Shown here: one piece after another, positions 43,985-53,611 of the stretch
Position numbering within the stretch: the first letter of the stretch is position 1
Layout: every line of letters starts with the position of its first letter
Assembly (NCBI GenBank): GCA_003249225.1
Contig: QKJQ01000041.1
Location: 1 to 54,060, forward strand
Reading direction: 5' to 3'
DNA length: 54,060 nucleotides
Source: Clostridia bacterium
Lineage (GTDB): Bacteria > Bacillota > Clostridia > Lachnospirales > Lachnospiraceae
Made by a program: the position numbers and the translations under genes
The notes under the pieces: model-generated
The model's database searches: none
Told to the model about the DNA's origin: nothing
What the model saw: the letters and a program-made list of their open reading frames with translations, nothing else

Positions 43985-45502
43985 ATGGTCATTAAAATTC
44001 TATTACTCATTGTATTTTTCACAATCATGCTGTCAGTCGGTCTTTACTCAAGGAGACGAGTTAACAGTGCGAATGATTTTGTATTAGGGGGGCGCACAGT
44101 TGGTCCATGGATTACCGCTTTTTCTTATGGAACCTCCTACTTTTCCGCCGTTGTGTTTATCGGATATGCAGGTCAGTTCGGCTGGAAATTCGGTATATCG
44201 GCAACCTGGATCGGTATCTTTAATGCTTTGGTCGGAAGTTTGCTTGCCTGGGTCATATTAGGAAGACGAACCAGAGTTATGACCAATTATCTGTCTGCAT
44301 CAACTCTTCCAGAATATTTTGGAAAGCGTTTTAACAGCAAACCCTTAAAAATTGCTGCTTCCATGATAACCTTTATCTTCCTGATTCCTTATACTGCTTC
44401 TATCTATAACGGACTTTCAAGACTTTTTGCAATGGCATTTAATGTACCTTATACAGCCTGTGTTATCGGAATGGCTGTTTTTACAGGATTCTATCTCGTT
44501 CTTGGTGGCTATATGGCTTCCTCGATCAACGATTTTATACAGGGAACGATTATGCTTGTCAGCATCGCCTTTATCATTGGCGCTGTATTAGCAGGAAAAG
44601 GCGGATTTACAGAAGCTATTATATCTCTTGCTAATGTTACTGACGCCAACTATTCAACACCTGGTGTTTTTGCTTCCTTCTTTGGTCCAGAACCGTTTGC
44701 TCTGCTAAGCGTTATTGTGCTGACTTCCCTTGGTACATTAGGACTTCCTCAGATGGTGCACAAATTCTATGTAATCAAGGATGAACGCTCTATAAAGACG
44801 GGAACGATCGTATCTACTGCATTTGCTTTTATCATCGCAGGCGGCTGTTATTTCCTTGGAGGGTTTGGACGTCTCTTTGATTCTGCCGGAATCTATACGG
44901 AAACAGGGTCCGTTGCATACGATACCATCATTCCTTCCATGTTATCTTCACTTTCTGACATCCTGATTGGTATTACTGTGGTTATGGTACTTTCTGCTTC
45001 TATGTCGACACTGTCATCTCTGGTTCTGACATCAAGCTCTACCTTGACCCTTGATTTTATTAAAGACAACTTTATGAAGAAAATGGACAATAAAAAGCAA
45101 CTTTTGGTCCTTCGTCTCATGATCGTATTCTTTGTTGCTCTTTCCGTTATCGTGGCACTTAAGAAAAATGCCTTTATTGCGCAGCTCATGGGTTATTCCT
45201 GGGGTGCTCTGGCCGGTTCCTTCCTTGGACCGCTTATTTACAGTCTTTATTCAAAAAAGGTCAGCAAGCTTGCCGTGTGGGCCAGCATGTTAAGTGGTGT
45301 GGGTATTACCGTTACTAACATGATCTTTGGATACTTTTCCTCACCGATTACAGCCGGTGCCAGCGCTATGATTATCAGTCTGATCATCGTTCCAATCATA
45401 AGTCTGATCACACCAAAGCAGCCAAAAGCAGAAGTTGATTCCATGTTCGACTGTTTTCTGGAAACTGTTACTGTTTCAAAAAAGAAATCACTGGAAAGTT
45501 AA
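43985..45502 (+). CDS. Sodium:solute symporter (SSS) family protein
   Basis: A 505-residue membrane protein with about 13 helices, the SSS size. The signature stretches are NSANDFVLGGRTVGPWITAFSYGTSYFSAVVFIGYAG and the LPEYFGKRF loop, with GTLGLPQMVHKFYVIKDERSIK later. These resemble proline/pantothenate-type members, but the substrate cannot be named; an amino or organic acid fits the surroundings. ATG 43985 is preceded by GGGAGAGGG; an upstream in-frame ATG would cover the promoter's -10 region and the leader hairpin. Confidence 0.9.
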   Translation: MVIKILLLIVFFTIMLSVGLYSRRRVNSANDFVLGGRTVGPWITAFSYGTSYFSAVVFIGYAGQFGWKFGISATWIGIFNALVGSLLAWVILGRRTRVMTNYLSASTLPEYFGKRFNSKPLKIAASMITFIFLIPYTASIYNGLSRLFAMAFNVPYTACVIGMAVFTGFYLVLGGYMASSINDFIQGTIMLVSIAFIIGAVLAGKGGFTEAIISLANVTDANYSTPGVFASFFGPEPFALLSVIVLTSLGTLGLPQMVHKFYVIKDERSIKTGTIVSTAFAFIIAGGCYFLGGFGRLFDSAGIYTETGSVAYDTIIPSMLSSLSDILIGITVVMVLSASMSTLSSLVLTSSSTLTLDFIKDNFMKKMDNKKQLLVLRLMIVFFVALSVIVALKKNAFIAQLMGYSWGALAGSFLGPLIYSLYSKKVSKLAVWASMLSGVGITVTNMIFGYFSSPITAGASAMIISLIIVPIISLITPKQPKAEVDSMFDCFLETVTVSKKKSLES

Positions 45503-45540
45503 TTCACAGAAATTTAAACATATAGTTGAAATATGTATGA

Positions 45541-45576
45541 AAATCCTGATGTTGCCTTTGAACATCAGGATTTTTT
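45541..45576 (+). terminator. Strong intrinsic terminator of the symporter gene
   Basis: A perfect 13-bp stem AAATCCTGATGTT/AACATCAGGATTT with a 7-nt loop, followed by T, 38 nt past the stop codon. The A-rich 5' side may allow it to work in both directions. Confidence 0.93.
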
Positions 45577-45951
45577 CCGGTAGTAAATTATGGTGTTTTG
45601 GGATTCCTTTAAAACCTTGTTTCAAAGGAATTATTACGTGTTCTTTACGATAATTTTGAGAGCTGTTTCGGATATTTTTCAATACTGTTCAAAATCTTTC
45701 AGGATTCACCATGAACTTTTTCAAAGATCTTATTGATTTATCAAATTTATTCAAGCGATTTATTTTGGATAATTTAGGGCTTTTTCAAAATTATTTATCT
45801 GATTTAAGCACTGTTAAAGAGATTTTGTCGGGATTATTTAATTGGTTTTTCATTATCATGTAAAAGGATTTTTATTGATTGTTATATGGTTAATCAAAAT
45901 TGTATTTTATTATATTGTAAACTATTATACGTTTATCTTTATTGATTCTGC
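45577..45951. other. AT-rich gene-free stretch before araD
   Basis: No gene is supported. An 8-bp inverted repeat ATTCCTTT/AAAGGAAT is at about 45603-45631; the rest is very AT-rich with frequent TTTATT and ATTTT runs and no recognised motif. Confidence 0.5.
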
Positions 45952-45980
45952 TTCACAATTTTCTGTTCTTGTGCTATACT
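45952..45980 (+). promoter_or_regulatory. araD promoter
   Basis: TTCACA (45952-45957), 17-nt spacer, extended -10 TGC-TATACT (45975-45980). The leader is about 138 nt with no further structure noticed. Confidence 0.75.
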
Positions 45981-46124
45981 TGGCTTACAGTATATTATCA
46001 AACCAACATAATACATGTTATCAAAACTGTGTTGAATATTTTCAGAGTTTCACAGGCTAGATACTCATAATTTTATGAACAATTAAAAGTAAAAAGTACG
46101 TTGCTATCAGAAAGGAGCAAAACT

Positions 46125-46823
46125 ATGCTGGAGAAATTAATTCAGGAAGTTTATGAAGCAAATATGCTTCTTCCCAAATATGGTCTAGTAACATTTACCT
46201 GGGGAAATGTTTCAGGTATTGACCGTAAGAATGGTCTGGTCGTTATCAAACCTTCCGGTGTCGAATATGAAAGCATGACTGTACATGATATGGTCGTAAT
46301 CGATCTGGAGGGAAATGTAAAGGACGGACGCTATAAACCGTCTTCTGACACTGCAACTCATCTTGCCTTATATAATGCATTTCCGAACCTGGGTGGAATC
46401 GTACACACGCATTCCCGCTGGGCAACTACCTTTGCTCAATCAGGACTTGGAATACCAGCTCTTGGAACGACACATGCCGATTACTTTTACGGTGAGATCC
46501 CCTGCACAAGAAAGATGACGCCGGAAGAGATTTCAGGGTCGTACGAAAGAGAGACCGGTAATGTCATTATCGAGAGATTTATCTCTGAGAAGATCGAACC
46601 TGATGATATTCCTGCTGTTCTGGTACATAGTCATGGCCCTTTCACATGGGGAACCGATCCACACAATGCGGTACACAATGCGGTTGTGTTGGAGGAAGTT
46701 GCTTTTATGGCCTGGCATAATCTTTCTTTGTCGAATAGAACCGTAACCCCTATGCAACAAGAGCTTCTTGATAAGCATTACCTTAGAAAGCATGGGGCAA
46801 ATGCATATTACGGACAAAAGTAG
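46125..46823 (+). CDS. araD: L-ribulose-5-phosphate 4-epimerase
   Basis: A 232-residue class II aldolase/adducin family enzyme converting L-ribulose 5-phosphate to D-xylulose 5-phosphate. [15 protein letters not shown], the metal-binding [12 protein letters not shown] and [12 protein letters not shown] are typical of AraD, as is [23 protein letters not shown] lies 7 nt before the chosen ATG. It stands alone, with no araA/araB seen, though transketolase (the next pentose-phosphate step) lies 3 kb away. Confidence 0.93.
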   Translation: MLEKLIQEVYEANMLLPKYGLVTFTWGNVSGIDRKNGLVVIKPSGVEYESMTVHDMVVIDLEGNVKDGRYKPSSDTATHLALYNAFPNLGGIVHTHSRWATTFAQSGLGIPALGTTHADYFYGEIPCTRKMTPEEISGSYERETGNVIIERFISEKIEPDDIPAVLVHSHGPFTWGTDPHNAVHNAVVLEEVAFMAWHNLSLSNRTVTPMQQELLDKHYLRKHGANAYYGQK

Positions 46824-46885
46824 TGTTTATTTGACAGATATTTTTCAGAAATTTTCAATCCCTTTCTTTAATTGATATTCAAAAA

Positions 46886-46925
46886 TACAGGTCCCTGTTG
46901 TCATCTCTGGCAAGTGGGACCTGTA
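46886..46925 (+). terminator. Large hairpin after araD, possible terminator
   Basis: Perfect 10-bp arms TACAGGTCCC/GGGACCTGTA with a 20-nt loop, 62 nt after the araD stop. The sequence after it is ACTTAATTAATG, without a clear T-run, so termination is uncertain. Confidence 0.5.
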
Positions 46926-47197
46926 CTTAATTAATGTAGTTACTTGAATACTACTGTGATACACATTTTATACTTTTCTTCATCTGTAAGATAAGTTGGT
47001 TTTCTCTTACTTACTTTTACCTTGATTGCTTAATGCTTTCCTTAATCATAAATATTCCTTGTAGCTATCACTTGTTTTATATCTTCTGTTGCTATTTTTT
47101 TGTAACCATTCTTCTGTTACCATTCTTCATGTTACTTATCCATTTACTATTTTACTTCTGCCTTTATTGCCATTTATAGCTTTCAATTAACATTGCC
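46926..47197. other. Pyrimidine-rich gene-free stretch
   Basis: No gene is seen. The plus strand is T/C-rich with imperfect repeats of TTACCATTCTTC near 47100-47135. No promoter, hairpin or coding pattern stands out. Confidence 0.5.
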
Positions 47198-47806
47198 CTA
47201 TAGACTTTTTGTTATAATATCCCTCAACTCTTTTCTGGCTGTTAAAGGTTCCTTAACCAGTAAAGTCTGGAAACCAAATTTTTTTGCCGCTTCCAGATTC
47301 TCTTCTACATCATCCAGAAAAATCGATTCTGTTGGATCAAGATCATAGGTGCTTACCAGTGACTGATAGATCTCTGCCTCTGGTTTCACATGCATTATCG
47401 AATATGATATAACCTTTCCATCAATAAGCTTTGGAAATTCTGCTCTTTCTTCCATATAAAGATAAGATTCCTCAGAATAGTTTGATAAAAGATATACCTT
47501 TTTCCCATATTCTTTTACTTCTTCGATCCATTCTTTTGCAAATGGAAAAGGAACCGCTATTTCATTTTTTCGTCGAAAAAATTCAGTAATCTCTTTTTCA
47601 ATTTCCGGATTAGCTTTTACACATTGTTCAATTAATTCCTGCAGCGGAATTGCCCCCCGGTCAACCTCTTTCCAAAGAGGTGATGCGACAGTTGCATCGC
47701 CAACTTTTTTGACCATCTCTTCGTTCTTATATAAATCCATCATAAATTTCTGCCATGGAAATGCGACCAGTACCTGGCCAAGGTCAAATACAACATTCTT
47801 AATCAT
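47198..47806 (-). CDS. HAD family phosphatase (YihX-like)
   Basis: A 202-residue HAD superfamily hydrolase. Motif I is VVFDLGQVLV with nucleophile Asp8 and Gly in place of the second Asp, as in YihX/epoxide hydrolase N-terminal types. Motif II is LLSNYSEESY, the motif III Lys is in MHVKPEAEIY, and motif IV is FLDDVEENLEAA. A helical cap follows motif I. Probable sugar-phosphate or nucleotide phosphatase; substrate unknown. GAGGAAATTA precedes the ATG. Confidence 0.88.
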   Translation of the reverse strand: MIKNVVFDLGQVLVAFPWQKFMMDLYKNEEMVKKVGDATVASPLWKEVDRGAIPLQELIEQCVKANPEIEKEITEFFRRKNEIAVPFPFAKEWIEEVKEYGKKVYLLSNYSEESYLYMEERAEFPKLIDGKVISYSIMHVKPEAEIYQSLVSTYDLDPTESIFLDDVEENLEAAKKFGFQTLLVKEPLTARKELRDIITKSL

Positions 47807-48265
47807 TAATTTCCTCGCTTCTGTTTTTTAGGTAAATCCCTGGATTAGCTTTCCTATTTCCTGTGGTGTGGTTTGTCATTTCCTACTCATAGTGTTGTAT
47901 GAAATTTTGTTTATCATACAATAAGTACCAGCGTGGAGACACGGTTGAAATTTTCAGAATTTATTTTTTAATTAATCCATGCAATAAGGTTTATACACAT
48001 TCTATTCCTTGCACTTGCTTCTCCGCATATAAAATTAGAACTAAGGATTTTACCGGCATAAATTTTTGAAGTTAAACCGTATTCTCTTTCAACCATAGTA
48101 CTAACACAATCCATCTTCTCATTTTTACTTGTACTTATTAGATTTGAACACCCATAACCGCCCATTCCTAATAGCTTAGCCTTTATTCTCAACTTGTTGT
48201 AACATCTTTTCTTGGCTTTATGTTATAATATGATTCCAGGAGCCAAAATACTTTAATTCATACCT
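47807..48265. other. Gene-poor stretch
   Basis: A 74-codon frame on the minus strand (47968-48192, TTG start) has no ribosome binding site and no recognisable protein pattern; it is not called. An extended -10 (TGT-TATAAT, 48221-48229, plus strand) without a good -35 precedes the minisatellite. Otherwise nothing is seen. Confidence 0.45.
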
Positions 48266-48475
48266 TCAAGACTTCTACTTTCAGGACTTCTACTTTCAGG
48301 ACTTCTACACTCAGGGCTTATACATTAATGTCTTCTATTTTCAAGACTTATACACTCAAGGCTTATACATTCATGATTTCTACTTTCAAGACTTATACAC
48401 TCAGGGCTTATACATTCATGATTTCTACTTTCAGGACCTATACACTCAAGGCTTATACATTCATGACTTATCATA
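48266..48475. repeat. Minisatellite: 14 units of 15 bp in 45-bp higher-order repeats
   Basis: Fourteen consecutive 15-bp units of the type TCAAGACTTCTACTT occupy 48266-48475 without gaps. Units 3-5, 6-8, 9-11 and 12-14 repeat as a 45-bp block (types ACTT-TACAC, GCTT-TACAT, GATT-TACTT). Since 15 is a multiple of three, frames stay open: on the minus strand a pentapeptide repeat (ECISL/ECISP/ESRNH) broken by one TAA at 48323-48325; on the plus strand KAYTF/KTYTL-type repeats. Neither frame has a convincing start. Confidence 0.95.
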
Positions 48476-48678
48476 GCTTGAGGGCACATAAGCAAGTGAA
48501 AGCAGCACTTCAATAGTAGAATTTTTAGTCTATCAGATTGTGAGATCACCTAAGATATAACAATCTTCGTTCACATACATAACACCATACGGCCCCAATT
48601 TCATACTATTTATTGTAACATAGTTTTTCTTACAAAGCTATAAATGGCACTTACTTCATCAGGAAAAGGATTTTCTAT

Positions 48679-49662
48679 ATGTCACACGAAGAAAACAACA
48701 ATACATTAAAATACAACTCACTTAATGATTACCTTCGAAAGAAATTCGGAAGTAAACTATATAAACTTTCCTTAAATGCCGGCTTTTCCTGCCCAAATCG
48801 TGACGGTACACTAGGAACTGGTGGCTGCATTTTCTGCAGTGAAGGCGGTTCTGGCGATTTTGCCGCTTCTCCTGAACTGACAATAAAAGAACAAATCGCC
48901 TCGGCAAAACAGCGCGTAATTGGTAAAATGCCGAGAGACGCTTCGTCGCACCGTTTTATCGCTTATTTTCAGGCTTACACCAATACCTATGCTCCCATCG
49001 ACGTTCTTGAAAAAGTATTTATGGATGCACTTGAAGAGCCTGAAATCGTTGCACTATCAATTGCTACAAGACCAGACTGCCTAAGTCCTGAAGTTCTTTT
49101 TCTATTGACCCGATTAAATAAAATCAAACCTATCTGGGTAGAACTTGGTCTTCAAACCATACACGAAACAACTGCTGTATTCATTCGCCGTGGATATCCA
49201 CTCTCTACCTTTGTATCTGCTGTGGATAACCTGCATAAATCAGGAATCGAAATAATCGTACATATTATTCTGGGGCTCCCAAAGGAATCTCCTGATATGA
49301 TTCTGGAAACAGTACGATTTGTATCAAATCTGCCGGTGCAGGGTATAAAGCTGCAATTGCTTCACATACTACAAAACACGCCTTTGGCTGCTTATTATTC
49401 TTCACTTCCAGAAATAATCCGAGAAAAAGAATTTGCAATGATGGATAAAAATGCATACTTTGACACTCTTCTTGCCTGCCTGGATAATCTGGCACCAGGT
49501 ATAATCATTCACAGACTTACCGGTGATGGAGATAAGAGGATTCTTCTTGCACCTGAGTGGAGCGGTAACAAAAAAGCAGTATTGAACGGATTTCAAAAAC
49601 ATTTAAAAGAATCTGACACATTCCAGGGACGGCTTTTTAAAAAGGAAGAAGGAGAAGTATAA
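48679..49662 (+). CDS. TIGR01212 family radical SAM protein (YhcC-like)
   Basis: A 327-residue radical SAM protein. The cluster ligands are Cys38, Cys50 and Cys53 (GFSCPNRDGTLGTGGCIFC), the spacing peculiar to the YhcC/TIGR01212 family and unlike the classical CxxxCxxC. Other family stretches are YFQAYTNTYAP, SIATRPDCLSPEVL and WVELGLQTIHETTA. Such proteins are related to the Elp3-type fold, and the reaction is unknown. AAGGA lies 9-10 nt before the ATG. It is convergent with tkt. Confidence 0.92.
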   Translation: MSHEENNNTLKYNSLNDYLRKKFGSKLYKLSLNAGFSCPNRDGTLGTGGCIFCSEGGSGDFAASPELTIKEQIASAKQRVIGKMPRDASSHRFIAYFQAYTNTYAPIDVLEKVFMDALEEPEIVALSIATRPDCLSPEVLFLLTRLNKIKPIWVELGLQTIHETTAVFIRRGYPLSTFVSAVDNLHKSGIEIIVHIILGLPKESPDMILETVRFVSNLPVQGIKLQLLHILQNTPLAAYYSSLPEIIREKEFAMMDKNAYFDTLLACLDNLAPGIIIHRLTGDGDKRILLAPEWSGNKKAVLNGFQKHLKESDTFQGRLFKKEEGEV

Positions 49663-49699
49663 TCATGATTGTCAGAATCATGAGAATATACTTCTCCTT
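49649..49699. terminator. Bidirectional terminator hairpin between the radical SAM gene and tkt
   Basis: A 13-bp stem AAGGAGAAGTATA/TATACTTCTCCTT (49649-49661 with 49687-49699) overlaps the radical SAM stop codon; the loop holds a second hairpin CATGATT/AATCATG. A T-rich tail follows on the plus side. The T-run is not perfect, but the stem is strong. Confidence 0.8.
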
Positions 49700-49816
49700 T
49701 CGTTTTATAAAGCGTAAGCTGTTTCTCTTAGTAATTATACGAAACAGTAAGAATCTCTTACCGAACTTCTGCTTTTATGTTTATCAAATCCAGAATTCCT
49801 TTCGTTCTACAGCTGC

Positions 49817-51799
49817 TTACAGTATAGATTTTACTGTTGCCACAACATTCTCAGTTGTAAATCCAAATTTCGGGAACAGTTCTGAGAAAGGTGCTGATGC
49901 ACCAAATCCATTCATTGTTACATATGCGCCATCAAGTCCAACGTATTTGCCCCATCCATAATCGATCAGTGCTTCAACGGCTACTCTTGCGCGAACAGAT
50001 TTAGGGAGAATACTTTCTTTATATTCTGCTGACTGCTCTTCAAATAAATCCATACATGGCATGCTGACAACGCGTACATCGATACCTTCTGCTGCAAGTA
50101 CTTCCTGTGCGGAAATCGCAAGAGAAACTTCTGAACCTGAAGCAATAAGAATCGCATCCGGTGTCTCTTTCTTTGATGCAGATACAACATAACCACCTTT
50201 TAATGCTTCTTTAGAGGAGCCAGGAAGCTGTGGGAGGTTTTGTCTTGTAAGTACAAGCGCCGTTGGTGTCTCCATGGAGGTTATTGCAGAGTACCATGCT
50301 GCAGTAGTCTCGGTTGCATCCGCAGGTCTGAATACATGAAAGTTCGGCATGGAACGAAGCATTGCAAGTTGTTCGATCGGTTCATGTGTCGGTCCATCTT
50401 CACCAACACCAATACTGTCGTGTGTTAATACATATGTTGTCGGTATTTTCATAATGGAAGATAATCTTGCCATTGGCTTAACATAGTCACTGAAAACAAA
50501 GAACGTTGAGCAGAAGCCACGTAATCCATGAAGAGTAAGACCATTTGCCATCGCTGTCATTGCAAGTTCTCGAACTCCGTAATGCATATTTCTTCCTAAT
50601 CTATCCGTTTTAGAAAAATCACCGGCATCTTTCATATAGGTCTTCGTAGAAGGTGAAAGATCAGCTGCACCTCCAAAAAGATTTGGAATTTTATCCTTCA
50701 GTTTATTGATGGTATTCCCGGAAAGATTTCTTGTTGCTTCCGGTTTGTTCTCGTATGCCCAGAAATCTTCATCATCAAGAAGAGAAAGACCGATGTTCAT
50801 GTTGAATTCATCATCCCAAGCTTTTTTCATTTCCGGGAATTTTGCACAGTATTCAGCAAATAACGTATTCCATACTTCTTCATCCTTTGCTTTTTCTTCT
50901 GCGATTGCTTTGTAATGACTGTATACTTCGTCAGGAACGAAGAAGGCTTCCTGCGTTGGCCAGCCAATGTTTTCCTTTAATGATTTCACATTATCATCAC
51001 CAAGCGGTTCACCATGTGCACTTGCTTTACCCTGTTTTGCAGGACAGCCATAACCGATCTGTGTTTTTAACATAATCATAGAAGGACGTGTTGTATCCGC
51101 TTTTGCTTCTTTAATGGCTGCTTCAACGGCATCCAAATCATTTCCATTTTCGACAACAATCGTCTGAAAGCCATATGCGTCGAAACGCATTTTTACATCT
51201 TCTGTAAAGGCAAGATCTGTGCTTCCTTCGATTGAAATCTTGTTGCTATCATATAAGATTATAAGCTTTCCAAGTCCAAGCGTTCCTGCGAGAGAAAATG
51301 CTTCATGAGAAATACCTTCCATCATACATCCGTCTCCACCAAGCGCAAATGTAAAATGATCCACGACCGGATAACCTTCTTTATTGAATTTTGCTGCAAG
51401 GTGTTCTTCTGCAATTGCCATACCAACTGCCATGCCCATTCCTGCACCGAGCGGCCCAGTAGTTGCTTCAACACCTACCGTATGTTTATATTCAGGATGA
51501 CCGGGGGTAAGAGAATCAAGCTGTCTGAACTGTGCAAGATCTTCCTTCTTTAATCCGTATCCAAATAAATGTAACAGTGAGTAAAGAAGCATAGAACCAT
51601 GCCCACCAGAAAGGATAAAGCGGTCTCTGTTTGCCCAGTCAGGATTTGCTGGATTATGTTTCATCTCTTTTGCCCAGATTGCGTAGGCGGCATCTGCACA
51701 TCCAAGTGGAAGACCCGGATGTCCCGATTTAGCTTTTTGAATTGCGTCTGCAGATAAAACTCGAATTGCATTAATTGACATTGTTTCAATGTTGTTCAT
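49817..51799 (-). CDS. tkt: Transketolase
   Basis: A 660-residue thiamine-diphosphate enzyme of the pentose phosphate pathway, full length. N-terminal AKSGHPGLPLGCADAAYAIW, the TPP motif GGDGCMMEGISHEAFSLAGTLGLGKLIILYDSNKISIEG, SIGVGEDGPTHEPIEQLAMLR and the C-terminal KETPDAILIASGSEV are all present. AGGAGG lies 8 nt before the ATG. pdaA ends 27 nt upstream, so the two may share a transcript. Confidence 0.97.
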   Translation of the reverse strand: MNNIETMSINAIRVLSADAIQKAKSGHPGLPLGCADAAYAIWAKEMKHNPANPDWANRDRFILSGGHGSMLLYSLLHLFGYGLKKEDLAQFRQLDSLTPGHPEYKHTVGVEATTGPLGAGMGMAVGMAIAEEHLAAKFNKEGYPVVDHFTFALGGDGCMMEGISHEAFSLAGTLGLGKLIILYDSNKISIEGSTDLAFTEDVKMRFDAYGFQTIVVENGNDLDAVEAAIKEAKADTTRPSMIMLKTQIGYGCPAKQGKASAHGEPLGDDNVKSLKENIGWPTQEAFFVPDEVYSHYKAIAEEKAKDEEVWNTLFAEYCAKFPEMKKAWDDEFNMNIGLSLLDDEDFWAYENKPEATRNLSGNTINKLKDKIPNLFGGAADLSPSTKTYMKDAGDFSKTDRLGRNMHYGVRELAMTAMANGLTLHGLRGFCSTFFVFSDYVKPMARLSSIMKIPTTYVLTHDSIGVGEDGPTHEPIEQLAMLRSMPNFHVFRPADATETTAAWYSAITSMETPTALVLTRQNLPQLPGSSKEALKGGYVVSASKKETPDAILIASGSEVSLAISAQEVLAAEGIDVRVVSMPCMDLFEEQSAEYKESILPKSVRARVAVEALIDYGWGKYVGLDGAYVTMNGFGASAPFSELFPKFGFTTENVVATVKSIL

Positions 51800-51826
51800 T
51801 TATTTTTCCTCCTAAATTAATACTTC

Positions 51827-52906
51827 TTAACTTGCAGATAACTCATCCAGTGTTCCAAAACGATATCCCTGCTCTTCTAAAAAAGTCAATACGGAATCAA
51901 GCGCTTCACTATTCGATTCAGACACAATATGAATTAACGCAATGGCTCCATTATGATAATAGTCCTTAAATTGCTGCAACACATAATCTGCACCCGGTTG
52001 ATTGTCAACGATCCAATCCTGGTACGCAATGCTCCAAAAAATAGTCTTATATCCAAGGTCTTTTGTTATATGAAGTGATTTCTCACTATAAGCACCTTCC
52101 GGTGGTCTTACATACGGATCCATATCATATCCCGTTGCTTCTTTAAAAAGTTCTGCATTTCCAATTAGTTCATGCTCAACTTCTTCCGCAGACAATGTCG
52201 CCAGATTCAAATGATTGATTGTGTGATTACCAACAATGTGCCCTTCTTCTTTCATTCGTTTCAGAATATCTGGAGCCTGGTCAATGTACGCTGAAGTAAC
52301 AAAAAAAGCAGCCTTTGCATTATGTGCTTTTAGAACATCTAAAATAGGTTCGGAATATCCGTTCTCATATCCACAGTCAAAGGTTAAATATATTACTTTA
52401 TCCTCAGCCGTAGCATGTTTATCCAGATAAAATGTATCTAATAAATCAAAGTTATAGGCCGTATCAAAGCCAAAACTCCCTGACGGTTCATGGTCTGTCA
52501 TTCTTTTAAATGACCAATTCTGAACATCGGTATTATATTCTGAATATTGTGTATCATAAACATCACTTACTGGTGTCGGTGTAACTGTAACTTCCGGTGT
52601 CGGTGTTGCTGTTGGCTCGGGTGTACTTGTCACGGTTGGCTTTATCGTTGGTGTAACGGTTATAGTCATCGTCGGGGTAAGCTCTGCATTACTCCCCGTT
52701 GGAACATCCGTAATCATCTCGTTTTCTGATGGATTATGTTCTCCCTGCGATGCTGTCGTTAAAAGTTTCTGCTGAAATAAAACAATGATGACTGCTATGA
52801 TTGCGATTACTAAAATTGAATCAACAAGAATCCATTTTTTTATATTTTTATTCCCTGTTTTGTTATGTTTTTCTTTATCATTTACTGCTTCTTTTGTTTC
52901 TTTCAT
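51827..52906 (-). CDS. pdaA: PdaA-like polysaccharide (peptidoglycan) deacetylase
   Basis: A 359-residue membrane-anchored NodB deacetylase: a charged tail, one helix at residues 26-44, a Thr/Pro-rich linker (about 66-113), then the catalytic domain. Motif 1 is TFDCGYENGYSEPILDVLK (Asp177, Cys178), motif 2 VGNHTINHLNLATLS, motif 3 YVRPPEGAYSE. The GYENGY and RPP arrangement is that of PdaA, which makes muramic delta-lactam in the spore cortex; B. subtilis has Asn where this has Cys178. This supports a sporulating host, as inference. GGGGA precedes the ATG. Confidence 0.82.
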   Translation of the reverse strand: MKETKEAVNDKEKHNKTGNKNIKKWILVDSILVIAIIAVIIVLFQQKLLTTASQGEHNPSENEMITDVPTGSNAELTPTMTITVTPTIKPTVTSTPEPTATPTPEVTVTPTPVSDVYDTQYSEYNTDVQNWSFKRMTDHEPSGSFGFDTAYNFDLLDTFYLDKHATAEDKVIYLTFDCGYENGYSEPILDVLKAHNAKAAFFVTSAYIDQAPDILKRMKEEGHIVGNHTINHLNLATLSAEEVEHELIGNAELFKEATGYDMDPYVRPPEGAYSEKSLHITKDLGYKTIFWSIAYQDWIVDNQPGADYVLQQFKDYYHNGAIALIHIVSESNSEALDSVLTFLEEQGYRFGTLDELSAS

Positions 52907-52965
52907 TACAATCCCCGTTTCTAAAACTATATCCTCTAACTACGTTACATAATTATTCTTCCTAT

Positions 52966-53038
52966 ATTATATGGTATTTTTTGTTTCACTTATCAAAAAT
53001 CAATTAATTATATGGTTCGAGCGCATTTCATATGAAAT
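52966..53038 (-). promoter_or_regulatory. Candidate promoter box and palindrome upstream of pdaA
   Basis: A TATAAT box on the minus strand (52971-52966) with a weak, widely spaced TTGATA, and a perfect 14-bp palindrome ATTTCATATGAAAT at 53025-53038. Either could take part in pdaA-tkt expression. Confidence 0.35.
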
Positions 53039-53133
53039 TGTACCACACTATTCTTTGAAAATCTATATGATTTTATCTACATAAAAACAAAAGTTTCGCG
53101 AAATAGTTGCTCATATTTTGCGTACTATAAAAC

Positions 53134-53176
53134 AAAAAGGACTACAAAAACAGATTACTCTGTTTTTGTAGTCCTT
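53134..53176 (-). terminator. Terminator of the rRNA-tRNA operon
   Basis: A perfect 17-bp stem (53176-53160 with 53153-53137) and 6-nt loop followed by T on the minus strand, starting 4 nt after the tRNA-Lys gene. It closes the right-hand rRNA-tRNA transcript. Confidence 0.95.
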
Positions 53177-53179
53177 AAA

Positions 53180-53252
53180 TGAGACATCCGGGATTCGAAC
53201 CCGGGACAACTTGATTAAAAGTCAAGTGCTCTACCAACTGAGCTAATATCCC
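53180..53252 (-). tRNA. tRNA-Lys (TTT)
   Basis: 73 nt without encoded CCA. Acceptor GGGATAT/ATGTCTC, D arm with AGTTGGTA, anticodon loop CTTTTAA (TTT), T loop TTCGAAT, discriminator A. Last tRNA of the cluster. Confidence 0.97.
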
Positions 53253-53304
53253 ATATCTCATGCTACTGCAGCCCTCCCAGTGAAGAACACATTACATAAA
53301 GAAA

Positions 53305-53377
<73 letters not shown>

Positions 53378-53401
53378 ATGTACGTAAAGCAATGTTGATG
53401 A

Positions 53402-53475
<74 letters not shown>

Positions 53476-53507
53476 ATATTTGTTACCCATAAAATTACAT
53501 GGTTTAA

Positions 53508-53589
53508 TGGATGGGGAAGGATTCGAACCTTCGAAAGCGTCGCTAACAGATTTACAGTCTGCCCCCTTTGGCCACTCGGGAACCCATCC
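53508..53589 (-). tRNA. tRNA-Tyr (GTA)
   Basis: 82 nt with the long variable arm of bacterial tRNA-Tyr. Acceptor GGATGGG/CCCATCC, anticodon loop CTGTAAA (GTA), T loop TTCGAAT, discriminator A, no encoded CCA. Confidence 0.96.
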
Positions 53590-53611
53590 AAATTAAAATA
53601 TTAAATTACAA

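Noticed and set aside
46886..46925. T-box-like antiterminator after araD
   Set aside because: It lacks the conserved T-box sequence and lies downstream of the gene; only a hairpin can be claimed.
47968..48192. 74-codon minus-strand open frame with TTG start
   Set aside because: No ribosome binding site, no domain pattern and atypical composition; treated as chance in a gene-poor stretch.
48325..48549. Open frames across the 15-bp minisatellite on both strands
   Set aside because: They stay open because the unit length is a multiple of three; neither has a usable start site, and the minus frame is broken by TAA. Kept as a repeat, not as genes.
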